The notes below the pieces were generated by a model. That model made no database searches, was not told the DNA's origin, and saw only the letters and a list, made by a program, of their open reading frames with translations. The translations under genes were made by a program, and so were the position numbers. This document shows, piece by piece, positions 35,112 to 47,029 of a DNA stretch of 64,000 bases. The first letter of the stretch is position 1. The number at the start of each line of letters is the position of its first letter. Source of the stretch: Onchidella celtica (lineage: Eukaryota; Mollusca; Gastropoda; Systellommatophora; Onchidiidae); contig OZ007573.1 of assembly GCA_963931925.1 (NCBI GenBank), positions 40,107,296 through 40,171,295 on the forward strand, read 5' to 3'.

Positions 35112-35721
35112 ATGTGAACGAGCCTCACTAACCTAAACGGAAGTCGCATTTTTTCAGTTTTGAGTTACGAATATCACCATAAAGTATGAAATTTCATCTT
35201 TAATTTGGTGTAAATATTGCAGTGCTCCTTTTCATCGCAAAGTTATGCTGTTATGGGTTATTTTTAAAGACGCCTCCCCCCTGGTCAAAATTGGAAGCAA
35301 ACTTCCGAGAAAATCGCCATTAAAAATGGAGGAGCGATTTTTGCTCTCGGCGAGATGGGTGGCCTTACTATCTCCCCAGCATCGGGTACTTGTAATTAAC
35401 CTACGGCTTGGCATGTCTATGCCAATGATACATAGCGTGTGAAAATTTTGTGACAATAGTTTAGTTTAAATTAATTTTGAAGTTATTGTGAGTTCAACGA
35501 ACCCCATTACTGAAGTGATATTCAGTGTCAAAGGCAAAATTAAAGGCATTAAAAGCAATTTAGTTAGAGCCTGATTTCAGACAGAATGCAGAAAAATAGT
35601 TGAAACTCCTATCGACCAAAACAAAAATCGTTAAAAAAATTGCATATATTTGTGTTTTATCAAGATTTTCTTCATTTGGTTCAGTGCGACTTCTGTTGAA
35701 GTTAGTGAGGCTCACTCACAT
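35112..35721. mobile_element. Unclassified MITE, 610 bp
   Basis: The inverted ends agree at 32 of 37 positions. Both begin ATGTGA, share GAGCCTCACTAAC and close with AGAAGTCGCA or GGAAGTCGCA. No clear target duplication was found. The inside is AT-rich with a GC-richer patch at 35270-35400 and no transposase. It lies 0.9 kb upstream of the first FHIP1 coding exon, so it could affect the promoter or the 5' intron. Confidence 0.75.
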
Positions 35722-36619
35722 ATATTTCATGTTCTGAATGTTAATGGCCGAGCCGAGCATTTACTATGAAAACATCCATCTGTAGAAACCCCCATGACCC
35801 CCGCACAAGGACGCTCCTAAAGTCACTTCTTTGTGGTATCCCTATTGTGTGACTCAATTGGATCTTCTCCCCCCATTTCTAATAAGAAGTGTTGTTAAAT
35901 TATCAGAGATTTATTTATCCTTTTCCCCGCAGACAAATAACCCCCCCCCAAAAAAATGAAACAATCCAGCTTCTTTGTGGTATGAAGGATGACAAGTACT
36001 GGATGAAACTGAGAAAGTCGGTTGATTGAAGGTGGATGAGTTCCTTAGGAATGACACCATTTGTTTTTGTTTTAATTTGGATCCAAAACGAGGAAAGTAT
36101 GGTCGAGAAATCATGACTGGGAGTAAGAGGGAGGACTTTTGAATGTCAATATGGAGGCTAGATTTTTTTTTACGGCAATGAAAGATTCAGAACGACAGGG
36201 GCATCTGGATCCCCACAACTGGATGCAACATCAGAAGTGGCTGTGTGCGGTGGTCAGTGGGGCTAATCCTCTACTTTGTTTTTACAGTTTAGGTATAGCT
36301 TGGCAATTAACTGCTGAGTTTAAAATTAAAAAGGTGCAGCCTGGCAATACTGGCTTGAGACATATTCAGAAGTCTTTCCTTATGGCTACTCATTGAGGCG
36401 TACTAAAAATATGAATCACCCACAACAGTGTATGGTTAGAAAGATAAACAAAATGCTGCCTTCGTCTTACATGAAATAGGATCTAGATTTATAAAGTCCT
36501 TGGTTCTTATTGACTGGCATTATTTTCCATTCAAAACACAGATTTCTCCATACAATGACTGAGAAATTACTTGAAGAAAGAGAATGTGAAAGTCATTATT
36601 GTGATAGTGAAAATACAGA
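35722..36619. other. Upstream flank of the FHIP1 start
   Basis: No CpG-rich promoter is visible next to the ATG. The sequence immediately before it (AAAATACAGA then ATG) reads like a splice acceptor, so a 5' untranslated exon and the promoter probably lie further upstream. A C-run lies at 35941-35949. Confidence 0.4.
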
Positions 36620-36733
36620 ATGAGTTGGTTCAAGCGTGGAGGTGAGCGGAGATCACCAGATACTCCGGAGCGGGCTCAGTCAGACACAGATCCCAACACA
36701 TGTCTGGAAGTTTTTCAGAATCACTGGAAACAG
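36620..36733 (+). CDS. FHIP1: FHIP1 exon 1 (start codon)
   Basis: 38 codons from MSWFKRGGERRSP to EVFQNHWKQ, ending in phase 0 at CAG followed by GTATGA. The CLEVFQNHWKQ stretch corresponds to CLMVFKNHW in vertebrate FHIP1B, so this ATG is very likely the true start. The basic, Ser/Pro-rich head is variable in the family. Confidence 0.93.
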
Positions 36734-39700
36734 GTATGAAATAATAAGTGACTTGTATTGTGATGTTGGTTTGCAGTTTAGATCTGAGATCTGAAGAAAA
36801 AGTATTTGTGGCGAAAGACAACCTTTTTTTTCAAAGCCCAATTGAAACTATGTAGTTTAGGGATGGGAATCCTAAATTAATTTCCTGAAATCCAGAATTT
36901 AATCATCTAACTTTTTTTCCCTCTCATACTCTCAATGGGTGTGTATTGCGGTTGACGTGGGGTGTTTTAAAAGTCAAAGTTCAGGAAATTTTTGTATCAG
37001 TGGTTCCCATCCCAGCGTTGTTGAAATCTGAGTGAATGCCTATTCGTTGACACTTTCAATGATGCAGACAGATATTAGTGCTATCGTTTTTGTTTTAAAA
37101 GAGAAAACCTGACACATGCCCAATATTAGTAAATTACATAGTGAAAATATTTGCAGAGAGAAAGGAAGTGCTTTGGTTTTGCTGTCAATAAAATGACTGG
37201 GGAGGATATTGATGAAATCAGTCATTGATTATTAAAATAATGCTACAAGTAAAGTACAAGTAATATAATCTTATAAAGTAGGTTGATAGTAACTTCCAAG
37301 TTAGTATTTTTGACATACTTTTGTGAGCAGATTTATGCTATTCTGACATGAGCATGTGAGCATTAGAAATTCTGAAAGCCGGGTCCCTGATTGGTATATA
37401 AATCTCCCATCCTCACCCAACAATCAATGACAAAACCCGTCCCATGTAAACTCTGTCACTGTTCACAACAAACTGATTTGGAAATTTGGAAGATTTAGAT
37501 ATTATCTGTGTCAGACTGAAATATTTGTCATACACGATGTTTGCTCACAACCTCATTAGTTTCTGTTCAATTTCACCATGTGTTGAAACCAACTTGTGAC
37601 ATTTTGAAAAGATCTTTGCCATCATCAGCAAAATAGAACTGGTCCCTAGGACTGGCAGTTTATAAATTGTTCTGTTGTCTGTTTGCAAAAGCAATATTTC
37701 ACTGGATAACATTGATGAGCCTTGTATTAGCTGGGATCTAGTGCTTTATAATCTCTGCACCAGGTCCTTATTACCACAATTACAAGTGAATGGTAATAAC
37801 AGATGTGCTCATGTTTCAGGCATGGAATGTGATGTCATGTCAGGACAAGAAACTAACAACATCCAATGGTCAAGCCACACCAGATGGAGTAGAGGCTGTC
37901 CTGAGCAACCTGGAACAGATGGTCACTCTGCTGGTCAGCGAAGATGATGATGGAGGATTACCAGGTCGGAAAGGATTTCTTTCTCTGTAATGTGTCTGTG
38001 AATTTTGCATGGCAAAGTTGGTTTTAACTTCTTATTGTCTCTAGGTTACTTTCCTTGAGACTAGTTGATTAGTACAGTTGCAGTCTTTAATTTCTTTTAG
38101 GCGCTACACACTATCATTAACTGCCATGGGGTATTCTTTCATAAACTTTCCGCTGGATGTGAAAATCTAAGACGTAGGACAGTTCATGTACGTTAGCCAT
38201 GTTAAGTATATATATATTGTCAATTGCTTGACCAATCAACAGCTGTTTTTCTTGTTTTGTGTTCATGGAAAAATATATCAGCTGAGCCATCACCAGCTGT
38301 GAAGAGTGAGAAGGGTAACTACATGAAACTTCCGTTGTAACTGCTTTTGGCCACTGAGAATCCAGGGGGAAAAAAAAAAGCATTGTTTTGAAGAATCATT
38401 AGGCACCCTCCATCCTGAGCTAATATGAACTGACACCAGAAAAGGCAAATTTTGGCTGCAGATTGCTCCAGATGTGTAAACAAGTATTTTCTTTTCTCCC
38501 CATTTGGAGATGTTGATTGAAGGTAGGGGTGGCAGTTTCTTTCTGTTCTTTTGTCAAACTTCTTAACCCTTTGTGTACCACAGACCGCTATAGCGGCCTA
38601 CAAATTTAGCTGCCGAGCTGCAGTGACCCCCGGTGTTTTTATTTTTCATAGTGCAAGCAACAGGAACATATCATGTTTACTTCTGTTTCTAACAATAATA
38701 GAGTGACTTCCCTTAATGAAAAGCCCAAATATGGAGCTCTCCTATATTAGAGAGTATTTTTTCTGAATATATTTTGTCGTTTAGAGCAATGAACAGCCTA
38801 AGTCTTACGCTCTAAACTATTTCAAGAATAAAAATCAGATAAATTTCAGAATGATGTATACATGTCTCCAGTTTTGTTACATTAACAGTTTCTGTGTTCA
38901 TTTTCTTCCATGAAAATATATACTTTGTGTGGTTTATTTCAAGAAACTTATTTTATGTAATCTTTTTTGTGAACACACCTAATATTTGGAACGTTTGCTC
39001 AGGGGGAGGGGTATTTTGAACTGCCAACATGGTCAGGTGGGTGGTACACAAAGGGTTAAGGCTGATCTTCAGTTGCTTTGTGAAAGGCAATGTAAATTTG
39101 TAATTTGCACTGCCTATTTACAGGGCCAATCCTGCGTTTTGTTCTTGATTCTGAGCTGCTGGAGAAGGTCTGTGGTTGGTGCACCATCAACATCTCTGCT
39201 CATGAACGCTTGCGGATGCAACAGCTGCGGCTGTTTGAATTGATCATCAGTCAGTCGAAGCAGCTGCTGTTGGTACATAAACCTGTCATCAGACCTTTGC
39301 TCCGGCTTTTGATAGATGTGGCTGATTCACAAGGTACTTAAAAACTCTGAGATTTGCTATGAAAAAACATGCAGAGCAAATTCTTCTTTGATGGAAAGCT
39401 TTGTTTTGTAAGTTTAAACACTTTGCTTACAGGCCATGATGAAAAATTGTGCAAATACAGATGATGAAGCATATTGTTAGTAAAGTTAAGTGGAAATACA
39501 GTGGAATGAAAACTGAGGAGTAAATAAGACAGCAGATGCAACAGCTGAATATTAAACCAGTTGCATGAACAAAAGTATTTTTGATAGCAATAGTAATGTG
39601 GAATACTGTAATGAAATGCTGAGAGGAAGATCCATTATTGACCATGTTATTGGAACTTAAGACAGATTTAAATAATTGTGATGATTTTGATAAGTGGTAG

Positions 39701-42700
39701 TTTAATCATGAAATGCTTGTTTGAAGGCTGCAGGAGAAGGTAGTCTTGAGAAGATAGTCACAAAGATGTGAGAATGAGAATATTCGGGTTTTAAAGCTAG
39801 AAAATCCACTTCTTTTCTCTTGCAAATGAAAGGGTGATTTTAATATTTTGTAATTGCAGCTCTTTTTTTTTTTTCAAATTTTGATTTTGCAGAGAAGAGG
39901 ATTATAAATTAAGTTTGTACCAACACATAGGGAGTCTAAAGGCAAATGTGTGACTTGTGATCTTCATTTATTTGTATGTAGTGTTTTTAATTTGCTGGAG
40001 TATGGGACACATTTCTGTGAACTTTGTGATGATTTCCTTCTTACACTTTATTCTTTTTTTCATCCTCTTCTATAGAAATTTCCAATGGTGAGCTGGAATT
40101 CAAGCTTGTCCTGGTTCTGCATCAGATTTGTATCTGCATCTCCCAGCAGAGTTTAATTCTGGAGAGCTTTTTCAGGTAAACTTGGACTGTCTGTGTTGCT
40201 TGTGAAATATGTATAAACTGCTTTAAAAAAGGGGCAGGCCATAGTAGGCTAACCTTGTCAACCAGTGTGTCACATATGTAACAAAGCCTGATTTTGTAAG
40301 CAGTGCTGTAAGAGGATTGGGTCACTCAGTGTGAGTAAGAAGACACTATCTTTTATAGGTTCAGACAGTGCAATAAATGTATGATTTTCAGACAGCACAA
40401 TAATTGCAACTTTCAAAATCATGAAGATCTGGCCTTTATTGGCTTCAATCAGCAAGATTCTTGGAATTTGTCCACGGACACCTTTATCTCACTTCTGACT
40501 GGAAGAGCCAAATTTTCAAATGTCGCTGCAGAAATATATGAATAACGAAATATATTCACCTTCTCGCATGTAAATTGAAGTGGTAATCTTCCTGTTAGTA
40601 TTATAACATTTGGAGTAATTAACTCAACATTATCTCTGTCGATGTTACCACTATTACAGCACTGATGCAGATCATGGTCCCGCCCGTTTCTTGATTTTCT
40701 CCCTCCTCATCCCTTACATCCACCGTGAGGGCCCGGTGGGGCAGAGAGCCAGGGACGCCCTGCTCCTCATTATGACGTTGTCAGCAAGGCATCCCCACAT
40801 AGGCCAGTACATAGCCAACAACTCGGATTTCTGTCCAGTAAGTTGGAAAGCTGGAGGGTATATTACTTATTTGACCTCAGTCCAGGTCATTTGTTCCCAT
40901 AAAAAACTAACGAATTCAATAAGAGATGAATAATGTGAGCTTGGTTTTTCAGTATGCTGCTGTTGGTGGATACGTGGAGGTCAAAAGCCAACTTCTATAA
41001 CTATTACAGTGCCTGTGACCATTTAAATAGCTGTGACATATGTATGTGCATGCATTTGCAGATTTTTGACTGCAGGACATCTCTTTGACTGCCGGGGATT
41101 TACCCCAGTGGATTTTGGCTGCATGACTGCTCCTATCTTAAAATACAGCTTTTGGAAAATATTTTGCCCATGTAAGGGAAGCAGTTTCTGACTGGACTCA
41201 AAACTGTTGGTTGTGGTCTAATAATGCTTTTAAAATTGTTTATGCTTGAGATGTTTTCTGCAAGATTTTGAAAGTGGTGATAGTGATATGCATTATAATT
41301 TGAATTTTTGTAGCATGTCCAAGTATTGCATGTATTGCTACCACAAAAAACTTAAAACAAATTTTTTGTACGTTTTATGTGACGGAAGAGGACAATTCAA
41401 CAGTTTAAAGCAATCTGAAGCTCAATACAAAATATGCTGGGAAGGACAGGCTTAACATAATGCACTGTTACCTACAGGTTCTGGCAACTGGTCTCAGTGG
41501 CCTCTACTCCTCCCTGCCACGACGGATCACCCCACCCACAGACGACTGGCACGCTATCACTAGAGAAGATTGCATTAGGATACCAGACCTACAGATGTTT
41601 CTCAATTCCTTACAGTTTTCTAATGCTGTGGTTCAGGTTAGAAGACTCTCTGCTAACAATATTACTCCTAAAGTTAAAGCTCTTTTATGAGCTTTCTTAC
41701 TATTAATACTAAGGTCAAATATGTTATGTTTATGTTGCTCTTTATGGTAAAGTTCTAATTTAGGCTGTACTCTGTATGTTTTAACCCTCCAGGGTCCAAG
41801 CACTGATTAACTAATTCAAAATATCTGAAACATGTAAAAGTCTGATTTAGAAATGATTTGATGATCAGATTGTGAAAATGATATACATTTATCCAAAAGA
41901 TATGTTACACATGGGTAGTAAAAATGCTTGTTGGTTCCCTTTCATTGTCCACCAGGAAAATTAGTATTTGATCTCTCAAAATAACAAAACGGTTTCATAT
42001 AAATAGAATGACAGCTGTCCCAGCGGATGCTCTTCTCCACTTTTTTCCCATTGACTGAATTCATTTATGGAGTATACAACACTTTTGTGCTGTTTTTCAC
42101 TTTTACCAGGTTGCCCATCCCCTTGTGAGAAATCAGTTGATAGATTTTATCTACTCAGGATTCCTTGTCCCTGTGTTGGCTCCAGCCTTACATCAGGTAA
42201 ACACCTTACCCATGGTATTCATACAGTCTTGAGTTAACCCAACATGGTTTAGCACTGCTGGGGCCTGGGTTGAGGCATCGGATTATGGCAGCTCAAAGGT
42301 TAACCAGGCACAGATAGCCTCATTCTGTCTGTCTTTGTGAGTGATCAGCACTGAAATGGCTTTTGCTGCTGGGACCTGCCCATTAGAAAAGCACAATGAA
42401 TCACAAAGTATAAATGTGTTATATCAAACTTACGTTCAGGGTTTTTTTTGTTTTTTTTGTTGCTTTTTCTTTAAGGGGAGGAACACATAAAAATATTTTG
42501 TTCTTTACTTTTAGATCAGTTTTCTTCCAACTTAGGGTATTGAACCATGATGAAAATCATTCAAAATATGTTTGAAGTTTGCAGTTGCCATACTGAAATT
42601 TGTCTGTGCATTTTAACCCCCTCACTGCTACATGTTTTTTCCTACCATATGCTGAACAGCACACACTTGCTACAGATTTGAGATCATACTGCAGGGTACT

Positions 42701-45700
42701 CCCGCTATCGATTTTGCGACGTACAGTATATCAAGTGTATGATTGTACGTCCACAGCAGAGTGGAGGGATTGATGAATAATTCTGCCAAACTTGTCTGTT
42801 GAAACCAGTGGAAATTTGCAAACAAATCAAGAATAAGTATGTGAAGAGAGTGGCCATGTTTCATATAAATCTGTCCAGTTGGTCATATCTTATTTTTTTT
42901 AAAAATAGTGGCGAGAGTAATTCATCGTAGTGCAATTTTGGCCCTTTTTTAGCTCAACGCTACAGCAGTTTAAAAAATTATAAAGTTAATTTTTTTTAGG
43001 TGTCAAACAATCCAGCCCAATCGCTTTTTTACCGACCAAGTTGCAGTTAATTTTTTTTTAAAAGTTGTAAAATGTAAAATACAATGATCTTTGTTTTGGC
43101 TCCCTGTAGTTAGCCCACCGCACCAGAAACGATATATTAATACGCGTTCATTGGGTGCGTGCAATTTCCCTATCAGAAATGAGTGCGTAGGATGCGCATG
43201 AAAAATAATGCAGTAAGTCTGTAGAATAAGGGAAGCTTTCTAGACCAAAAAGAGACAGAGAGATAGAGCGATGGGTTCACAGGTTTATCCCGGATAATGG
43301 CGGGAACTTCATCTAGTCGCAATATAAAAAAATAAATGTGTCTCTTTTTGCTGAAATCAGCTGAATTGTTTAGTATGTCTCACTATCCCAGGTTTGAGGG
43401 AAACTTATCCAATAAAGAAATTGTATCTTTATGTGCTCCGCCTGCTAAGAAAAAATGTGCTGTTTAACCTTTGACCTCATGCTTGGTACCACAGTTGTAC
43501 ATTTTGTATCACCTGTGAGCAGACAGGATTTGTTATATTCTTCTTTTCTCCACTTATAACTTTTAAAGAGAACAGTATATATTTGTGTCTATTACTTATT
43601 CTGTTTATCTGTTCCTCTTAGCTTCCCTTTCTGTCCCTTTCAGGGAAATGAGTGTCATAATCTTATTTTTTAATATACAAGTCTTCATGTCTTCTAAATG
43701 TTATGGGGGGGAATCCATCTGCTGTCTTTCCCTCAAGAGAAGAAACTGGAACTCTTTTGTCTGTTAAAAGATGTGAGGTGACGGCATAGAAAGTGTAACA
43801 TCTCACAGCCACCCAAGTTGACAAACTCAAGCCAAATGATGGTTTGGATGAGCATATAACATTTCTTTTTTAGAAAAAAATAGCAGACCTAATAAATAAT
43901 GAAAAATTGAAAATTTGTTACTTTCAGCTCCAACCATCATTTTGCTTGTGTTTCTCAACTTGGGTGGCTATTGTATCTTGCCAGTTTTGTGCTGTCGCCT
44001 TACATATCCAGTATTGTAGCACAAAGGTGGTTAAGGTTGTGAGAATACTATCTTATTCAGTGCTTCTCAACTCTTCAGCTGATGACATCATGTGTCAGAG
44101 ATAACTTGTATACAATGTAGTATACAGGGAGATGTGACCACTCAAGAGTATCTAGTATTTACCTAAGTTTTGACTTTGGATTGTGGTCAACACAGTCCTC
44201 TCTCTCTCTCTCTCTCTCTGTCTTAACATGTCAGTATTGTAGCAGAAAGGTGGTGTCAGCTTTGAGAATTCGGTCTTATTCAATGCATTTCAAATCTTCA
44301 GTTGATAGCAGATGTCAGAGATAAAGGATTAGTGAATTTGTATAGTATACAGGAAGAGATGACCACTGAGAAGTTCAGTATTTACTTCTGTTTTGACTTT
44401 TGATTATGGTCAACACGGTCTCTTTCTCTCCATCTTAACATGTCGAGTATTGTAGCACTAAGGTTGAGAATACTGTCTTATTCAGGGTTTCTGAAATCAT
44501 CAGACGATGACATCAGATGTCAGAGCTTAAGGGATGTGGGATATCATACATTTATAGTGATTCAGGAAGATTTGACCGTTCAGAAGTATAGAACCTGTTT
44601 TAACTTTGTATTATGATCAAAGCTGCCTTTCTGTCTTTCTCTCTCCCTCTGTCTGTCTTAACATGGCATATATTCACACTGTACTATCATAAGGGAATAA
44701 AGGAAATGTAGCATATATACAGATTTATATGCATTTATCTACTCATTCATCCTAATGTGATTTATTTTTTGTCATTTGCGTTGAAATATTCAGCTGGTTT
44801 ATTTGCTTTTAAACATGGTGTGGATGTGAAATAATGCTTTTTCTTGCCCCCCTACCATTACATGAACAAGTTTCAGTCATAAGGCTTATTTATTGTTTGA
44901 GAAGGGAAAATCGATTTATGGGGTACAGCGAATAAAAAAGATTAATAAGATAGCTATAGCACTGATGAAAGCAGAAACATTCTCTAAAGGGCCATTTGTA
45001 AAGCAGGGGCAAGGCAAGCTTGATCACCAGGGCAGAAGGGGTTTCTGGGAATTGTACATATGCATTTTAATCATAGTAATAAATTAGGAAGTTTCGTATT
45101 ATTTACTTCCTTTTTTTTTTTTTCAAGAAAAAATTGAAGAATTATATAAAAATCGAATATGGGCCACGTATTTTATGACACATCAAATACTCTATGTAAA
45201 TTGCCACTTAAAGTTTTTAAATCATCAAGCTTTTATCATAGAATTTCACCATTCTGATGGCTGTATGCTTGTACATGGGGGAAGAGGGGAGAGGTGGAAG
45301 CTCAGGGGCATAGAAAACCTAGGGTCGGAGCTTGTGCATCAAATTTGCCGAACTACAGTGTATGTAGGTTTTGAATGGCCACTAATTTCATCACTAAGAT
45401 CAGCAAACAATAAAGTTATTATTTGCACCTAATGAACTTTATCACTTACTCTTTTCTTTTCTTTTCAAAAAAAACAACAACAACAACACCACCCACCACC
45501 ACTACAACAATCTACGAATCACCAGGACATTCCCGGTCTCCCGATTCCCTTGCTAGATACAGATTTATTCCGGGTCAGTAGGTCAAATGCACGACAGCGT
45601 CTGTTGCCTTTCTAAGCTTGGTGTACTGGTGCAGCCCTACACTGGCCCTTGGGTTGCTTGGTGCTGGGAGTTTTGTGTGGTCATGTTTAATCTGCTTTAT

Positions 45701-46991
45701 ATCTGCTTTGACAAATCCACACTAGCATAACTGTGCAATTTACCTTTTTATTTATACCTTCCTTTTTTTTTTATTTCCTTGGTGTTTAGTCAGTGTCGAT
45801 AGTTATCATATCGGTATTTCAGATTTTTGTTTTGTTGTTCTGTCTAATAATTCATTTTTGTCTCAAATGTTTTGCTTAGTGCTCTCCAGTCAGCTAATTT
45901 GATTATTTATTTCGTTAAATTAAAATGATTTACTCGTGAAGAAAATTCTCCATGTTTAGAATCTTTCATTTAGAATCTTTCATAACCTGTGGAATTACAG
46001 TACTGTTAGTTTGACTTGTGCTGAAGTGAATTAATAGTTTATGAGAGATTGACAAAGCATTTGTATTTCAAAAATTTAAAATTTATTTTCTGATCTTTAA
46101 AATTATTAATATTAAAAACCATCCAGGTTTTTTATGTGCATTGATCTGAACCTGGCTAGTATTTTGTAGCCACCGAAGCTGTGCATACATTTTCAGTACA
46201 GTTGAGATCCTCATTGTTCTTTATTTTTATAGTACATATAAATCTTCATCAGAGGCAAATTCAAACTGCAATCCTGTTGAAAGTAGAAAATTTGTTTTAA
46301 TGCTGATTTTAAGGAGTATTGTATTCAGATTGCACTTGTTTTTCAAAGAAAAAAAAAACTTTTGTTTTATTTCAAAATTATCCCATTGCATGCCATTGCT
46401 TTCTCTTGCTTGATGTTGCCTGGTGTTTTGTTGAATGGAAATTTGTTTGGGGTGAGGTACAAGGAGGTGTTAATCAAATTTCTTAAAGTCCATCTCAAGC
46501 AGTGTATTGTTATGACAGCCAGTACAATCATTGACCAAAGCAGGGAACTTTGAAATGAGAACAAGTGAAAGAAATTTATTACAAGTTTTGAATTTCTTGA
46601 TCTTCATATGAGATGGGTGAGGTAAACAGATTTATTACTGAAATAGAAAGATAGATGTTCAAAAGTTTGAATGAATTTTTTATGTAAAAGTCTGACCATG
46701 TGGACACTTTACTAACTTTTGTCAGTTGTGATACTACTGAACTAAACTTTATCAATAACATTAGTATTGACCTTGCATATTTTGTTTTGAAATTACAGGC
46801 ATTTTTTACTGTGCACTTGATTGTTTATTTCTGTAACTGTTTCATAACTTTATGTCCATTTTTTTGTTTCTTAAAGCAACATGGCATTTTTATTTACAAA
46901 TGAAGTCACCCTGGCACTGAGGGTCAATCATATCTGAGCTTTGACTCCAAATTTGTTTGAAACCTTTATGGATTTAGATGTGAACTTTATA

Positions 46992-47029
<38 letters not shown>

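Noticed and set aside
41783-41810. TTAACCCTCCAGGGTCC resembling a piggyBac end
   Set aside because: No inverted partner with TTAA was found nearby.
42613-42775. A fourth TTAA-bounded element with CCCCCTCACTGCTACA ends
   Set aside because: The possible right end (CCACAGCAGAGTGGAGGGAT) aligns only with gaps and is not followed by TTAA; too weak to call.
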